Assembly: GCF_000970045.1 (NCBI RefSeq)
Contig: NZ_CP009505.1
Coordinates: 1,798,001-1,862,000 of the forward strand
Direction of reading: 5' to 3'
From: Methanosarcina sp. MTP4
GTDB lineage: Archaea; Halobacteriota; Methanosarcinia; Methanosarcinales; Methanosarcinaceae
Length of the DNA stretch: 64,000 bases
A program made the translations under genes and the position numbers. The notes under the pieces were generated by a model. The model worked only from the letters and a program-made list of their open reading frames with translations. It was not told the DNA's origin and did not search any database. Below, one piece after another: positions 15,809 to 25,442 of the stretch (position 1 is its first letter; every line of letters starts with the position of its first letter).

Positions 15809-18397
15809 TTAAATTCCATGGAAATAATGACCTGTGCTGTACTCCACATCCGCGTATTTCAGTTTCCCTTTCTTGCCTTCAAGGGTCAGGCTGTATGCCC
15901 TGACGATATCCTTTATTTCCTTTTCGCCATTCAGGGTGAGGTCCAGCCTCAGAACATCCGCGCCGCTCCCTTTCAGGCCCTTAATGTACTTTAGCATGGA
16001 AAGGACTTCCGAGTTGTAGATAAGGGTCCGGGTACCCCAGCGCTTAACCGGGAAGCTCCTGTCCTGCCGGTCGAGGAGCTGCACTTCGCTTTCGGGTTTG
16101 AGGACATTCCGGTCAATGAGAGGTTTGAGAAGGTCGTTTTCCGTTACGAGCAAGAGTTCCCGGCCGTGGACCGTAAGCTCGATTTCTTCGGTTTTTCCGC
16201 AGGCTTCGAGGGCCTCGCAAACGGCCCTGATTTCTTTCATGTTCAGTTCGCTTGAAAGGCCTACCCTGTAGGCTCCGGCTTTTTTGAGGGTGTCGACCGT
16301 AAATGAATTAAAAGGAGTCAGGTCTTTCCGGGCGACAAAGGGGATTCCCAGTTCCTTTGCGAGCTGTATGGTCCCAAAGTCGGAACAGGCTACAGTGAAG
16401 CCGGCTTCTTTCACAGCTCTCAGGAGGGGGGTGAGAGCTTCCATTTCCCTTTCATGGGCAATCAGCGGGAGGGTAAAGACGATTTCAAGCCCTTTCTTAA
16501 GCAGGAACTTCAGTCTCTTCCGGTATTCAGGAGACCTCAGCTCATGGAAGCTTTCGATTGGGATATAAACGATATCCGCCTTCCCGTTCACTGCCTGGAA
16601 GAGGCCTTCCGGGTTGTTTACCTCGACACTCAGGCGCAGGCTCTGTGGGCTTTTTGCGGAAGTGGAACTTTCGGACTCTGTTGGCTTTGCGGAGACGGTC
16701 CCGGAAACTTCTGCCTGGGTATCTTCTGCTCCGGAAACTTCGGCTTCGTTTTTGCACAGGTAGGCAAGGCCCGAAAGCTGCGGGTGTTTTAGCTCTTTTT
16801 TTCGTATACCCGTGGACTTTTCCAGCAGCAGTTCCAGAGCCTGCCGCCTTGCGCTTTTGAGGGCTCCGACGGGGATGAAGATTTCTTCATCGGCTTCTAT
16901 CTCGATGGACCCTATATCGTAAGGGGTCTCTCCGAGCTGTTCCATTGCTTTCCTGATCGCCTCTTCGGGGGTAGGGGACTTCCGGGAGGGCTGGACAACG
17001 TATTCGTCCTCAAACTCCACGAGGCTTTCACCGGGGCTTTTGCAGGGGCTTTCGACTGTGACCTTAAGCTGCTCGCCTTTCCTGGCTTTGACCTTAATGT
17101 TTACTGGCAGGGGTTTTACCTTCCTCTCCTGCAGCCCTTCCAGGAAGCTCCTGTCGGTTGAGAGGAATACCTCGTCCTGGGGGTTGACGACTTCTCCCGT
17201 TTTGAAACTGATCTCAAGGGTTACTTTTTCCCCTTTCCTGGCTCTTTCCAGGTGCTTTCCGTTTTTCGAGATGATGCCGTTTACTATGGACCCGAGCATT
17301 CCGGTTTTGGTATTTACCTGGGTGTGGATCCCGATCCCGTCGTTTACCTCGATTTCTTCATGGAGGGTGAGGGTTATCAGGCCATAGGGTTTGGAACGGA
17401 CGACTTTTGAGACTTTGCCGAGATAAACCCCATAGTTCGAGTCGTATTCGAGATGGGTGACTGTCCGGTCCCCGAGGATGAAACCCCTGGTAAACCCTCT
17501 GCTGAAAAGTTTTGCAAGTTCCTTTTCTTTCTGCTCGAGTTCTTCCAGGTCCAGGTTTTCCCCGCTTTTGTAGATCCTCTCGACTGCCTCTTTGTAAATT
17601 GCCGAACTGCCGGTCACGTATTCGGGCTTCTTCATCCTGCCCTCGATTTTCAGGCTTTCGACTCCGCTTGCCACGATTTTGTCCAGGCCCGGAAGCGTGC
17701 AAAGCTCGGCACAGCTTAGTGGATAATCTCCCCTGATCAGTTCGTTCTGCGGCTCTCCGTCCACGAGAAACCCGTACTTCCACCTGCAGGGCTGGGCACA
17801 GGCTCCCAGGTTTCCGCTCCTGTCACTTACGAAACTGCTGAAGAGGCACCTGCCCGAATAGGAGTAACAAAGGGCTCCATGGACGAAGACCTCGACCCCA
17901 ATCTTCGAAGAGTCCACGATGTCCCTGACCTCGGCAGTGCTGAGTTCCCTTGAGACAATTACCCTTGAAGCCCCGAGCTCTTCCACAAAACGGACCCCTG
18001 CCTTATTGTGGATTGTCATCTGGGTGCTGGCGTGCAGGGGCAGTTCCGGGAAAGTTGCTTTCAGGAGCCTGAACAGTCCAGGGTCTCTGAGGATGATCGC
18101 GTCCACGCCGGCGGCATAGGCCTGGTCTATTAAATCAAGGGCAGGCTGGAGCTCGTGTTCCTTGATCGGGATGTTAAAAGCGAGATAGACTTTGACTCCA
18201 TGGGAATGAGCCATGTCGATAGCCTTTTCGAGTTCCCTGGAACTAAGGTTCTTTGCACCCCTCCGGGCGTTGAATTCTCCTATCCCAAGGTAAACGGCAT
18301 CGGCTCCGCCTTTAATGGCGGAAAGGAAAGCGTCGTAATCCCCGGCAGGGGCCAGGATTTCCGGGGGGCAGCGGTTTGCGGATGTTTTCTCGGACAT
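15809..18397 (-). CDS. Peptidase U32 / RlhA-like protein with DUF3656 domain
   Basis: An 862-residue soluble protein. The N-terminal U32 domain starts PPEILAPAGDYDAFLSAIKG and carries the U32 signature EVFVHGALCYSYSGRC at residues 169-184. Cysteines 177, 184, 200 and 229 are candidate Fe-S ligands. In bacteria U32 proteins such as RlhA act in 23S rRNA cytidine hydroxylation, and UbiU/V in oxygen-independent hydroxylation; the peptidase name is historical. A DUF3656-type region follows (about 385-500), then a low-complexity Ser/Glu/Ala linker (about 560-600) and a C-terminal barrel-like region with the ELTVHGRELLLVTENDLL motif. The length and two-part layout match the long U32 form. The substrate here is unknown. 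Confidence 0.88.
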   Translation of the reverse strand: MSEKTSANRCPPEILAPAGDYDAFLSAIKGGADAVYLGIGEFNARRGAKNLSSRELEKAIDMAHSHGVKVYLAFNIPIKEHELQPALDLIDQAYAAGVDAIILRDPGLFRLLKATFPELPLHASTQMTIHNKAGVRFVEELGASRVIVSRELSTAEVRDIVDSSKIGVEVFVHGALCYSYSGRCLFSSFVSDRSGNLGACAQPCRWKYGFLVDGEPQNELIRGDYPLSCAELCTLPGLDKIVASGVESLKIEGRMKKPEYVTGSSAIYKEAVERIYKSGENLDLEELEQKEKELAKLFSRGFTRGFILGDRTVTHLEYDSNYGVYLGKVSKVVRSKPYGLITLTLHEEIEVNDGIGIHTQVNTKTGMLGSIVNGIISKNGKHLERARKGEKVTLEISFKTGEVVNPQDEVFLSTDRSFLEGLQERKVKPLPVNIKVKARKGEQLKVTVESPCKSPGESLVEFEDEYVVQPSRKSPTPEEAIRKAMEQLGETPYDIGSIEIEADEEIFIPVGALKSARRQALELLLEKSTGIRKKELKHPQLSGLAYLCKNEAEVSGAEDTQAEVSGTVSAKPTESESSTSAKSPQSLRLSVEVNNPEGLFQAVNGKADIVYIPIESFHELRSPEYRKRLKFLLKKGLEIVFTLPLIAHEREMEALTPLLRAVKEAGFTVACSDFGTIQLAKELGIPFVARKDLTPFNSFTVDTLKKAGAYRVGLSSELNMKEIRAVCEALEACGKTEEIELTVHGRELLLVTENDLLKPLIDRNVLKPESEVQLLDRQDRSFPVKRWGTRTLIYNSEVLSMLKYIKGLKGSGADVLRLDLTLNGEKEIKDIVRAYSLTLEGKKGKLKYADVEYSTGHYFHGI

Positions 18398-18803
18398 GTT
18401 AAATCAGGGTTTTCTTAAGAAAAGGTTTTTTTATGCGTGCAGATGGCGGTGATTATGGTAAAAATAAGGTTTTTGAAACCCAGTGATGCTTTTTTAGCAT
18501 AAAAAGGAGTGGTTCTATATTATTTTATCTCAGAAAGAGCCGGTCGTCCATTTTCTACGGTTTGGGTTTCTTTTCTTGAATCAAGGAAGCATCGGCATTT
18601 GGCATATTTTGACACATCTACCTTTACTCTCTTACCTGTCTTTATTCTCTAATCTATCGGTATCTGCAAAATTTTAAGTAATCCGATATATCCTCTATAA
18701 GCAATATATAAGCAATAATTTCTTAAAGAATTAGAAATCTCAGGCACTTTAATTTATTCCGCAAGCCCTGGCTATAAAGTGTTCTTTTATTTATGCGGAT
18801 ACG
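18398..18803. other. Intergenic region with a TATCGG repeat copy
   Basis: The left part is the upstream region of the leftward U32 gene. A degenerate copy of the dispersed TATCGG palindrome lies at 18655-18690 (TATCGGTATCTGCAAAATTT start). The rest is AT-rich without a supported gene. Confidence 0.5.
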
Positions 18804-18955
18804 TTTATATATCATAATTCCGATGTAGTTCCATTGAAAATAATGAGACGTATAATAATCTGTTGTTAAAAACCATTTTTTGTTTTTAATCAGAATTCTA
18901 TACAATCTTATTTTTAAACTATTAACTAACAAATCAAAACCAAGGTGAAACAAAA
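18804..18955 (+). promoter_or_regulatory. TATA box and long conserved 5' leader of CxxC gene 1
   Basis: TTTATATAT at 18804-18812 is followed by a leader of about 120 nt that is nearly identical upstream of all three CxxC genes. It contains GAGACGTATAATAATCTGTT, a TTAAAAAC...GTTTTTAA stem, and a terminal AACCAAGGTGAAACAAA with the Shine-Dalgarno AAGGTGA. Confidence 0.65.
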
Positions 18956-19144
18956 ATGGCTTTTAATGACAGAAATTCCAGAGGAAATAATAATTTCGGC
19001 GCACCCAAAGAAATGCACAAAGCAACCTGTTCAGATTGCGGTGTTGAAACCGAAGTGCCTTTCAAACCTGACCCCGAAAGACCGGTTTACTGCAGAGAGT
19101 GTCTTCCTAACCACAGGACACCCAGAGAAAACCGCAGATATTAA
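18956..19144 (+). CDS. CxxC-x17-CxxC domain protein, copy 1
   Basis: A 62-residue protein with two CxxC pairs at residues 25/28 and 46/49 separated by 17 residues, the TIGR04272-type CxxC-x17-CxxC arrangement. Four cysteines suggest one zinc site. The N-terminal 20 residues are Asn/Arg/Gly-rich (MAFNDRNSRGNNNFGA), consistent with nucleic-acid contact, as is the basic tail HRTPRENRRY; that role is inference. ATG 18956 has AAGGTGA nine bases upstream. It is tandem with an almost identical copy at 19443, and a third copy lies at 32377. The long conserved leader suggests shared post-transcriptional control. Confidence 0.88.
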   Translation: MAFNDRNSRGNNNFGAPKEMHKATCSDCGVETEVPFKPDPERPVYCRECLPNHRTPRENRRY

Positions 19145-19288
19145 GCTCTATTTTCACTTACAGAGTTTCGCTTCATTCAAGCGGACTCATATCTTTTTTT
19201 AAATATGGTAAGTCTTGAATATTCTTTTTTCTTAATCCGTTATCTTTTGCGGCTATTTGAATAATGTACTTCTTTAATTATAGATACA

Positions 19289-19442
19289 TTTATATATTTT
19301 AACTGCAATGTATGCGTGTTGAAAATTAAGAGACGTATAATAATCTGTTATTAAAAACCAATTTTAGTTTTTAATCAAAGAGTTCTATACAATCTTATTT
19401 TTAAACCATTAACTAACAAATCAAAACCAAGGTGAAACAAAT
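19289..19442 (+). promoter_or_regulatory. TATA box and conserved 5' leader of CxxC gene 2
   Basis: TTTATATAT lies at 19289-19297, with a leader alignable to those at 18813 and 32233 over about 120 nt. The hairpin arms TTAAAAAC and GTTTTTAA are retained, while the loop differs slightly (CAATTTTA here). Confidence 0.65.
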
Positions 19443-19631
19443 ATGGCTTTTAATGACAGAAACTTCAGAGGAAATAATAATTTCGGCGCACCCAGAGAAA
19501 TGCACAAAGCAACCTGTTCAGATTGCGGTGTTGAAACCGAAGTACCTTTCAAACCTGACCCCGAAAGACCTGTTTACTGCAGGGACTGTCTTCCTAACCA
19601 CAGGACACCCAGAGATAACAGCAGATACTAA
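19443..19631 (+). CDS. CxxC-x17-CxxC domain protein, copy 2
   Basis: A 62-residue duplicate of copy 1, differing at only a handful of residues (Phe for Ser at position 8, Arg for Lys at 18, Asp for Glu near the second CxxC). All four cysteines and the HKATCSDCGVETEVPFKPDP core are unchanged. It has the same leader and Shine-Dalgarno site. Its 3' flank (AGTAGCACTT...GCATGGCAGATCA at about 19744) also matches the flank of copy 3 at 32665, so copy 3 was derived from this one together with its surroundings. Confidence 0.88.
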   Translation: MAFNDRNFRGNNNFGAPREMHKATCSDCGVETEVPFKPDPERPVYCRDCLPNHRTPRDNSRY

Positions 19632-20143
19632 GTGTTATTTGTGTAATTGAGTTTACATCAACACTTTTTCTTTTCTACTTTTTTTAAATACATCCTGAGC
19701 TCGGAATATACTTTTTTTACCCTTTATCTTTTGCAGCCTTGAGAAGTAGCACTTCGCATGGCAGATCAGTTTTAAGTTGAATCAAGAGATATTTCCAGGG
19801 TTAATATGGAGAATAAATACGATTTTTGGCTGGAGGCGGCTTTTTCGAATAGGACTTGCCTGGTTGAAAAGATGAAAGTTAAAAAGTTGCCTGGAAAGCA
19901 GGAAACTGCACAAATCATATATATCTTATATTTTATAAAAGTATGAATATAAATCATTATAAGTTCCGGGATAAGATAAACTCTCTGCTTTCACGAAAAA
20001 GAGATTCTGTAAAATGCAATGCTTAATGAACCAGGAATCTATAATATTTCTCGAGTCTCAGGAGCCATGGAATTGGTGGTGCTACCTGATGATTAAGCAT
20101 GAACTTACAACATTGCCCTTGCTGCTTTGGAGTCGGGTGTGGG
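19632..20143. other. Intergenic region upstream of the sensor kinase
   Basis: This 512-bp AT-rich spacer contains the 3' flank of CxxC copy 2 and the region before the kinase gene. TATA-like stretches occur at about 19915-19935. No gene is supported. Confidence 0.45.
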
Positions 20144-23032
20144 ATGGGAAAAAAACTTACAAAATCCGGTATTGATGTTGTTGGGGATATTCCCTGGGAA
20201 ACGCACTTCTGCCAGTTTTACCGGACAAAAAAAGATTTACTGGACGTGCTTATTCCATATTTTAAAGCGGGGCTGGAAAATAATGAATTTTGCATGTGGG
20301 TTACGCCCCCGGTCCTTGAAGTAGAAGAGGCAAAAGAAGCTCTGAAGAGGGCTGTTCTTGATATTGATGCTTATCTGGATAAAGGACAGGTCGAAATTAT
20401 TCCCTGCGCTCACCGGTGTGTAAAAGAGGGTGATGTAAAAGAGAATGTTTTCGATTTGAAGGGAGACTTAAGCAGATTGGTTGGAAAACTCAATGAAGCC
20501 CTGGAAGGTGGCTACGAAGGATTGCGGTTAAGTTTTGACTCTTTTTGGCCGGACAAAAAAGATTGGAACGATTTTATAGCGAATGAGGGAGAACTGGACC
20601 TTGCAGCCGGAAACTACCGGATGCTATCCCTATGCACCTATTCCCTCAACAGTCTTGACGCAACAGGGATAATCCATGTAGTTGGGAACCATAGTTTTGC
20701 TCTGGTCAACAGGGATGGAACCTGGGAGCGGATGGAAAGTTCCAGGCACAAAATGGGGAAAGAGGCAGTTCCTCAAATAACTCCTCAACCAGTTACTCAA
20801 ATAGCTCCTCAAACCACAAAAAGTTGGGAACACAATAATATCCAGCAGGTGCATGAAAAGGAATACCCCGAATTTGACATGGACAGTGCGTTTCACCAGA
20901 GTGGAAAGGGTCCCGGGCTGAAGCTGGAAAGCATTCCCTCCTCTGCTCAAGAGAAGGTAAACTTTGAGCTTGCTGATATTGTTGATTCCAGGGCGATCCA
21001 GTCCCTCATGGATGATTTCTATAAGCTTGCCCACGTTCCCATAGGCATAATCGATTTCAATGGTAATGTTCTGGTAGGCGTTGGATGGCAGGATATTTGC
21101 ACCAGATTCCACAGGGTTCACCCCGAGGCCTGCATGTACTGCGTGGAAAGCGATACAAAACTATCCACGGGTGTTCCCCCCGGAGAGTTTAAGATGTACA
21201 GGTGCAAGAACAACATGTGGGACATAGCGACTCCAATCATTGTGGGCGGGCGGCACGTCGGCAATATCTTTTTAGGGCAGTTCTTTTTTGAGGGTGAGCT
21301 TACGGACTATGAGCTTTTCCGGGCTCAGGCCAGGAAATACGGTTTCAATGAGGAGGAATACATAGCCGCGCTTAAAAAAGTTCCACGGTTCAGCAGGGAG
21401 ACTGTTAACACAATCATGTCTTTCTTCATGAAGCTTGCCAACATGCTCTCACAGCTGGGCTACAGCAATATCAGGTTGACCCGGTCGCTTGAGGAGCGCG
21501 AGGAGCTTGTGGACGCGCTCAGGAAGAGTGAAGAGCGGTTCCGGACGCTGGCTGAAAATTCTCCTGACTTAATTGCCCGATATGATAGACAAAGCCGCCA
21601 TATGTATGTCAATCCTGCCGCTGAGGAAATTTCTGGCTATCCTCAGGAAGAAATCATCGGGAAGAACTATAGCGAACTGGGAGCAGGCTCGGAGATGGCG
21701 AAGTTCTGGGAAGAACATCATCGGAATGTTTTTGCCACAGGGAAACCGGAAACAGTAGAATTCCAGTATATATCACCTCAGGGGAAGGAATACTACTTTA
21801 ATACACGAATAGTGCCGGAGCTTGTTGAGGGGGAAGTTTCCTCCGTTCTTGCTATTTCCCGGGATATTACGGATAAAAAAGAAGCTGAAGCCAGGTTGAA
21901 AGAAACCCTCGATAATCTGGAGGAACTGGTTGAAGAGCGGACCAGACAGCTGGAACAGGCTTATAAGTCGCTGAAAGAAAGTGAAAAAGGCCTGGCTGAA
22001 GCTCAAAGAATGGCTCATATCGGAAACTGGAGCTGGAATATCAAAACTGATGAATTGTTCTGGTCTGATGAAGTTTATCGTATCTTCGGACTAAATCCGC
22101 AGGAATTCAAAGTAACTTATGATTTGTTTTTAACTTATGTACACCCCGAAGATCTGGAACGCCTGCTTAATTCTATTAATGAAGGCCTGAACGGGAGACC
22201 CTATGATGTTAATTACCGGATAATCCTGGCTGATGGAGAAGAGCGTGTAGTCCACACAGAAGCAGAGATTATTTTTTATGAGGGAACTGTCCCTGTTCAA
22301 GCAAAGGGAATAGTTCAGGACATTACCGAGCGCAAAATGACTGAAGAATCCATGGAAAAAATGGAGAAATTCCGGATAAAAGAAATCCACCACAGGATCA
22401 AGAATAACCTGCAGGTAATTTCTTCCCTGCTCAGCCTCCAGGCAGAAACCTTCAGGGAAAGGGACGTGCTTGAAGCCTTCAAGGAGAGCCAGAACCGGGT
22501 ATTTTCAATGGCTCTCATCCATGAGGTGCTCTACAAAGGAGAATCCACGGATACCCTTGATTTTGCAGCTTATCTTCGGAAGCTGACCGCAGACCTTTTC
22601 CGTTCATACAAATTGGGAAGTGACAAAATTAAACTGAACCTGGACCTTGAGCAGGTCTATCTTGGCATGGATACTGCAATACCTCTTGGCATTATTGTAA
22701 ACGAACTGATTTCAAACGCTCTGAAGCATGCTTTCCCTTCCGGAAGCGGAGGTGAAATATATGTAAACCTCTGCAAAAATGAAAGTTTTGCCGCAAACCA
22801 TGCCAGTCCTGGCCCGGATCCGTCCTGCACTGATAAAAACGGCTTCCATTACCTGCTCACAGTAGGGGATAACGGAAAAGGCATCCCTGAGGATATAGAG
22901 TTCCTGAATGCGGATTCCCTCGGACTCCAGCTAGTAAATATTCTTGTTGAACAGATAGATGGCTGTATAGAACTCAAAAGGGATCATGGAACAAAATTCT
23001 CGATCTGGTTTAGCAATGTACACGAATTATAA
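20144..23032 (+). CDS. MEDS-PocR-PAS-PAS sensor histidine kinase (HisKA_2 type)
   Basis: A cytoplasmic sensor kinase of 962 residues if it begins at ATG 20144. An upstream ATG at 20099 adds 15 residues that do not fit the family, whose proteins begin MGKKLxKxGIDVVGDIPW. Domains in order: MEDS (about 8-190), PocR sensory domain (about 285-430, with cysteines in RFHRVHPEACMYCVESD and MYRCKNN), PAS (about 480-590), a coiled coil, a second PAS (about 625-730), HisKA_2 with phospho-acceptor EIHHRIKNNLQVISSL near residue 748, and HATPase with the N box NELISNALKHAF and G box DNGKGIPED. PocR and MEDS domains are thought to bind small hydrocarbon-derived ligands. No response regulator is adjacent, which is common in Methanosarcina. 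Confidence 0.9.
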   Translation: MGKKLTKSGIDVVGDIPWETHFCQFYRTKKDLLDVLIPYFKAGLENNEFCMWVTPPVLEVEEAKEALKRAVLDIDAYLDKGQVEIIPCAHRCVKEGDVKENVFDLKGDLSRLVGKLNEALEGGYEGLRLSFDSFWPDKKDWNDFIANEGELDLAAGNYRMLSLCTYSLNSLDATGIIHVVGNHSFALVNRDGTWERMESSRHKMGKEAVPQITPQPVTQIAPQTTKSWEHNNIQQVHEKEYPEFDMDSAFHQSGKGPGLKLESIPSSAQEKVNFELADIVDSRAIQSLMDDFYKLAHVPIGIIDFNGNVLVGVGWQDICTRFHRVHPEACMYCVESDTKLSTGVPPGEFKMYRCKNNMWDIATPIIVGGRHVGNIFLGQFFFEGELTDYELFRAQARKYGFNEEEYIAALKKVPRFSRETVNTIMSFFMKLANMLSQLGYSNIRLTRSLEEREELVDALRKSEERFRTLAENSPDLIARYDRQSRHMYVNPAAEEISGYPQEEIIGKNYSELGAGSEMAKFWEEHHRNVFATGKPETVEFQYISPQGKEYYFNTRIVPELVEGEVSSVLAISRDITDKKEAEARLKETLDNLEELVEERTRQLEQAYKSLKESEKGLAEAQRMAHIGNWSWNIKTDELFWSDEVYRIFGLNPQEFKVTYDLFLTYVHPEDLERLLNSINEGLNGRPYDVNYRIILADGEERVVHTEAEIIFYEGTVPVQAKGIVQDITERKMTEESMEKMEKFRIKEIHHRIKNNLQVISSLLSLQAETFRERDVLEAFKESQNRVFSMALIHEVLYKGESTDTLDFAAYLRKLTADLFRSYKLGSDKIKLNLDLEQVYLGMDTAIPLGIIVNELISNALKHAFPSGSGGEIYVNLCKNESFAANHASPGPDPSCTDKNGFHYLLTVGDNGKGIPEDIEFLNADSLGLQLVNILVEQIDGCIELKRDHGTKFSIWFSNVHEL

Positions 23033-23836
23033 ATGTCCCGGGCATAGTCTTACTTGTGGATTTCAATCCCTCTTCAGACGGCTAAACCCAGAAAACCAGC
23101 CGGATGAAATTCCCGCTACATAATACATTTTAAGATATAAAACCAGTAGCATATCATTCATTTAACTGTACGGTCCTGAAGTTTTGCCTGGATAGTATGA
23201 GTGTCGGTATCGGCAAAATTTTGAGTAATCCGATATATTTGACATATTTTATGGTCTGAAAGGTTTGTCATTTTGCTTCACTTTAGTTTGTTCATTTTGC
23301 CTCACTTTCCGAAGTAACATTTGAACAATCTGCTTGCAAATCCCCTGGCTCTCACCGGCCGAGCCTGCGAGACCGGGTTTTCCAAAAAAGTTAATGGATA
23401 AAGGCATTTTAGACAAAAAAGTTCAAATTTGATATTGACTCATTCGCGTTTTCTGTCCTGACATTCGAATATATTCATTTTAGGATAATCAAAAGCGAAA
23501 GTCGTGAGTATTTATATCTTTCATTATAATGACGATTTTAACTGCAAATATCATCATTATAATGACGATTTTAACTGCAAATATCATCATTATAATGACG
23601 ATTTTAACTGCAAATATCATCATTATAATGACGATTATTGCTTGAAACATCGTCATCGTAATGAAGATTACTTAGATGAAAGTGGATTTTTGAGGAACCG
23701 GATTAGAGATGGAATGAAAATGCAATAGTTAAGTCCAGGTGTACTGGAAAAAACCTGCAGGCTGCTCTGCAAGCAAGAAGAATTTGAAACTCTTCTACCC
23801 TCAGGAATTTAAGTAAAAAGGCTTATTATCAGTATT
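23033..23836. repeat. Intergenic region with TATCGG element, hairpin and minisatellite
   Basis: A TATCGG-type palindrome lies at 23203-23236 and is preceded by AACTGTACGGTCCTGAAGTT, which recurs in altered form before the copy at 27148. At 23352-23400 lies a degenerate version of the hairpin plus TTTTCCAAAAAAGTTAATGG found at 15415. A 33-bp minisatellite follows at 23521-23637. Confidence 0.6.
23521..23637. repeat. Minisatellite, 33-bp unit, 3.5 copies
   Basis: Near-perfect head-to-tail copies contain CATTATAATGACGATTTTAA. The 33-bp unit keeps a frame open (HYNDDFNCKYH repeats), but codon context, the lack of a Shine-Dalgarno site and its position argue against a gene. Confidence 0.85.
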
Positions 23837-24037
23837 ATGAGGCTCAAAATTATCCTTGAGGAAGACGAAAAAACGGGGGGATTTATTGCCAGCTTTCCTG
23901 GCTTTCCTGGCTTTCCTGGCTTTCCTGAATGTTTTTCGCAAGGGGATACGGCAGAAGAAGCAATTGAAAATCTTAAGGAAAGGATTCAGGCCTGCCTGGA
24001 ATCTCTTGCAGAGGATGAGTTGCAGAAACCCTTTTGA
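23837..24037 (+). CDS. Orphan HicB-like antitoxin with an internal 9-bp expansion
   Basis: A 66-residue HicB-type protein (MRLKIILEEDEKTGGFIASF start, then the CFSQGDTAEEAIENLKERIQ helix). HicB antitoxins neutralise the HicA mRNA interferase and usually repress their own promoter. The conserved PGLPG loop is expanded to PGFPGFPGFP by four copies of a 9-bp unit GCTTTCCTG; the otherwise close paralogue at 39490 has a single PGLPG. The C-terminus is short and no hicA follows. The promoter matches that of the paralogue: TTTAAG about 29 bases before the ATG, implying a leaderless mRNA. It may be decaying. Confidence 0.7.
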   Translation: MRLKIILEEDEKTGGFIASFPGFPGFPGFPECFSQGDTAEEAIENLKERIQACLESLAEDELQKPF

Positions 24038-24281
24038 AGTTTAAATTTTTGTGGGCTTAGCTTTTCAGGATCAAAAAATCTCTTCTTACAGATAGAGCAG
24101 CTCCATTTGGATTCGGTCAAGGTACAAAACGTCAAAAAGTGTTTTTTATGCTATATATCTAAGAATTATGCTGGATAAATCACTATATAAGGTATTCAAA
24201 GTTGTGCATAAAATTCGTTAACCGAATCCAGATGAAGGTTATTTATAGCATTTTTAAGCAAAGAGATAGGGGGGTAATTTT

Positions 24282-24941
24282 CTGGAAATACCAAAATTTA
24301 AAAGATTGCCAAAACATATTGCCATAATACCGGATGGTAATAGAAGATGGGCTCTGGCTAGAGGCCTGGAAAAACATGAAGGATATAAATATGGAATAAT
24401 TTCCGGCCTGGAAGTATATGACATATGCGTGAAAGCTGGAATAGATGAAGTTACTTTTTTTGGATTTACTCAGGATAACACAAAAAGACCTCAGGTTCAA
24501 AGAAAAGCGTTTGTAGATGCCTGTATAAAATCAGTTAAAGAGATTGCTATACGTGATGCCGAACTGCTTGTAGTAGGGAATACTAATTCTGATATATTTC
24601 CGAAAGAGTTACTTGCATACACAAAGAAAACTAAAGTTGGAACAGGTAAAATAAAGATAAATTTTTTGATAAATTATGGTTGGCAATGGGATTTAGCGTA
24701 TGCATTTGATAACTCTTCAGATAATAAAAAATTGCTAGAAAACATTGCATCGGCAGACATCCCAAGAATAGATTTACTTATTCGCTGGGGAGGAAGACGC
24801 AGGCTCAGTGGAATGCTCCCAATCCAGACGGTATACTCAGACATATATGTAGTTGATGAAATGTGGCCGGATTTTAAGCCGGAACACCTGTATAATGCAA
24901 TAGAATTTTATCAGGATCAGGATATTACATTAGGCGGGTAA
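24282..24941 (+). CDS. cis-prenyltransferase (UppS/undecaprenyl diphosphate synthase family)
   Basis: A short cis-prenyltransferase, 211-219 residues against a usual 230-260. Motifs: HIAIIPDGNRRWALARGLEK (the conserved DGNxRWA region with the Mg2+-binding Asp), VTFFGFTQDNTKRP, LLVVGN, INFLINYGWQWDLAYA and the C-terminal LLIRWGGRRRLSGMLPIQTV with SDIYVVDEMWPDF. Known enzymes condense isopentenyl diphosphate into dolichyl or undecaprenyl diphosphate. Replacement of the usual RTGGExRLS by RWGGRRRLS may affect substrate binding. No ATG precedes the motif in frame. A CTG at 24282 sits six bases after GGGGGGT, and a TTG at 24306 is the alternative. It is AT-richer than its neighbours. Confidence 0.75.
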   Translation: MEIPKFKRLPKHIAIIPDGNRRWALARGLEKHEGYKYGIISGLEVYDICVKAGIDEVTFFGFTQDNTKRPQVQRKAFVDACIKSVKEIAIRDAELLVVGNTNSDIFPKELLAYTKKTKVGTGKIKINFLINYGWQWDLAYAFDNSSDNKKLLENIASADIPRIDLLIRWGGRRRLSGMLPIQTVYSDIYVVDEMWPDFKPEHLYNAIEFYQDQDITLGG

Positions 24942-24994
24942 AAAAAGTCGTTTTGTGTTGTTTGGTTGCTGTTATTTCAAAAACACTGAATGGA

Positions 24995-25345
24995 GGAAAT
25001 AGGGGACAATCCTTCCGTGCTTTCCGTGTCTTCCGTGGTTTATAACTTAAGTGTAAATGTTTACGTTCGGACTATATTTCCAAGCAGTATTAAAAAAGGC
25101 CGGTCGTCTTCGCCGACCGGTGAGTTCCCGGGCTATCTAAAATTAGCACGTAAACAGAAGGTTTTTTGGATAATCGATAAGACTTTTTGCGTGGGGTTTT
25201 TCGAATTGCAGTGGTACGTTTTCCTCTCGATCCCAATTCAGTAAAAATATATTTTTTCGGTCGGCGGGCTGCTTCAATCTGATCAACCTGGGACCGCTTG
25301 TTCAGATTAGGTGGTGATTAGGCGATCGAAGTTTGGTTTTCAGAC
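24995..25345 (+). repeat. Composite dispersed repeat: TTCCGTG block, CCGGTC hairpin, then AAAATATATTTTTT element (copy 1)
   Basis: From left: ACAATCCTTCCGTGCTTTCC (shared with 55491); a hairpin GCCGGTCG...CGACCGG at 25098-25120; a linker with GGGTTTTTCGAATTGCAGTG; then the core AAAAATATATTTTTTCGG at 25243 followed by TCGGCGGGCTGCTTCAATCT. It occupies a gap of about 600 bp with no other gene. Confidence 0.75.
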
Positions 25346-25442
25346 ATTAACCTTATCTAACTTCATTCAGGGTCGGTCAGAAATAATATGTAGAATGTGA
25401 AATATATTGAGAAGTACAATAAATGAAAGAATTGCAGTCTTA

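Noticed and set aside
23504-23728. Open frame with HYNDDFNCKYH repeats
   Set aside because: It is generated by the 33-bp minisatellite and has no Shine-Dalgarno site or recognisable domain outside the repeat.
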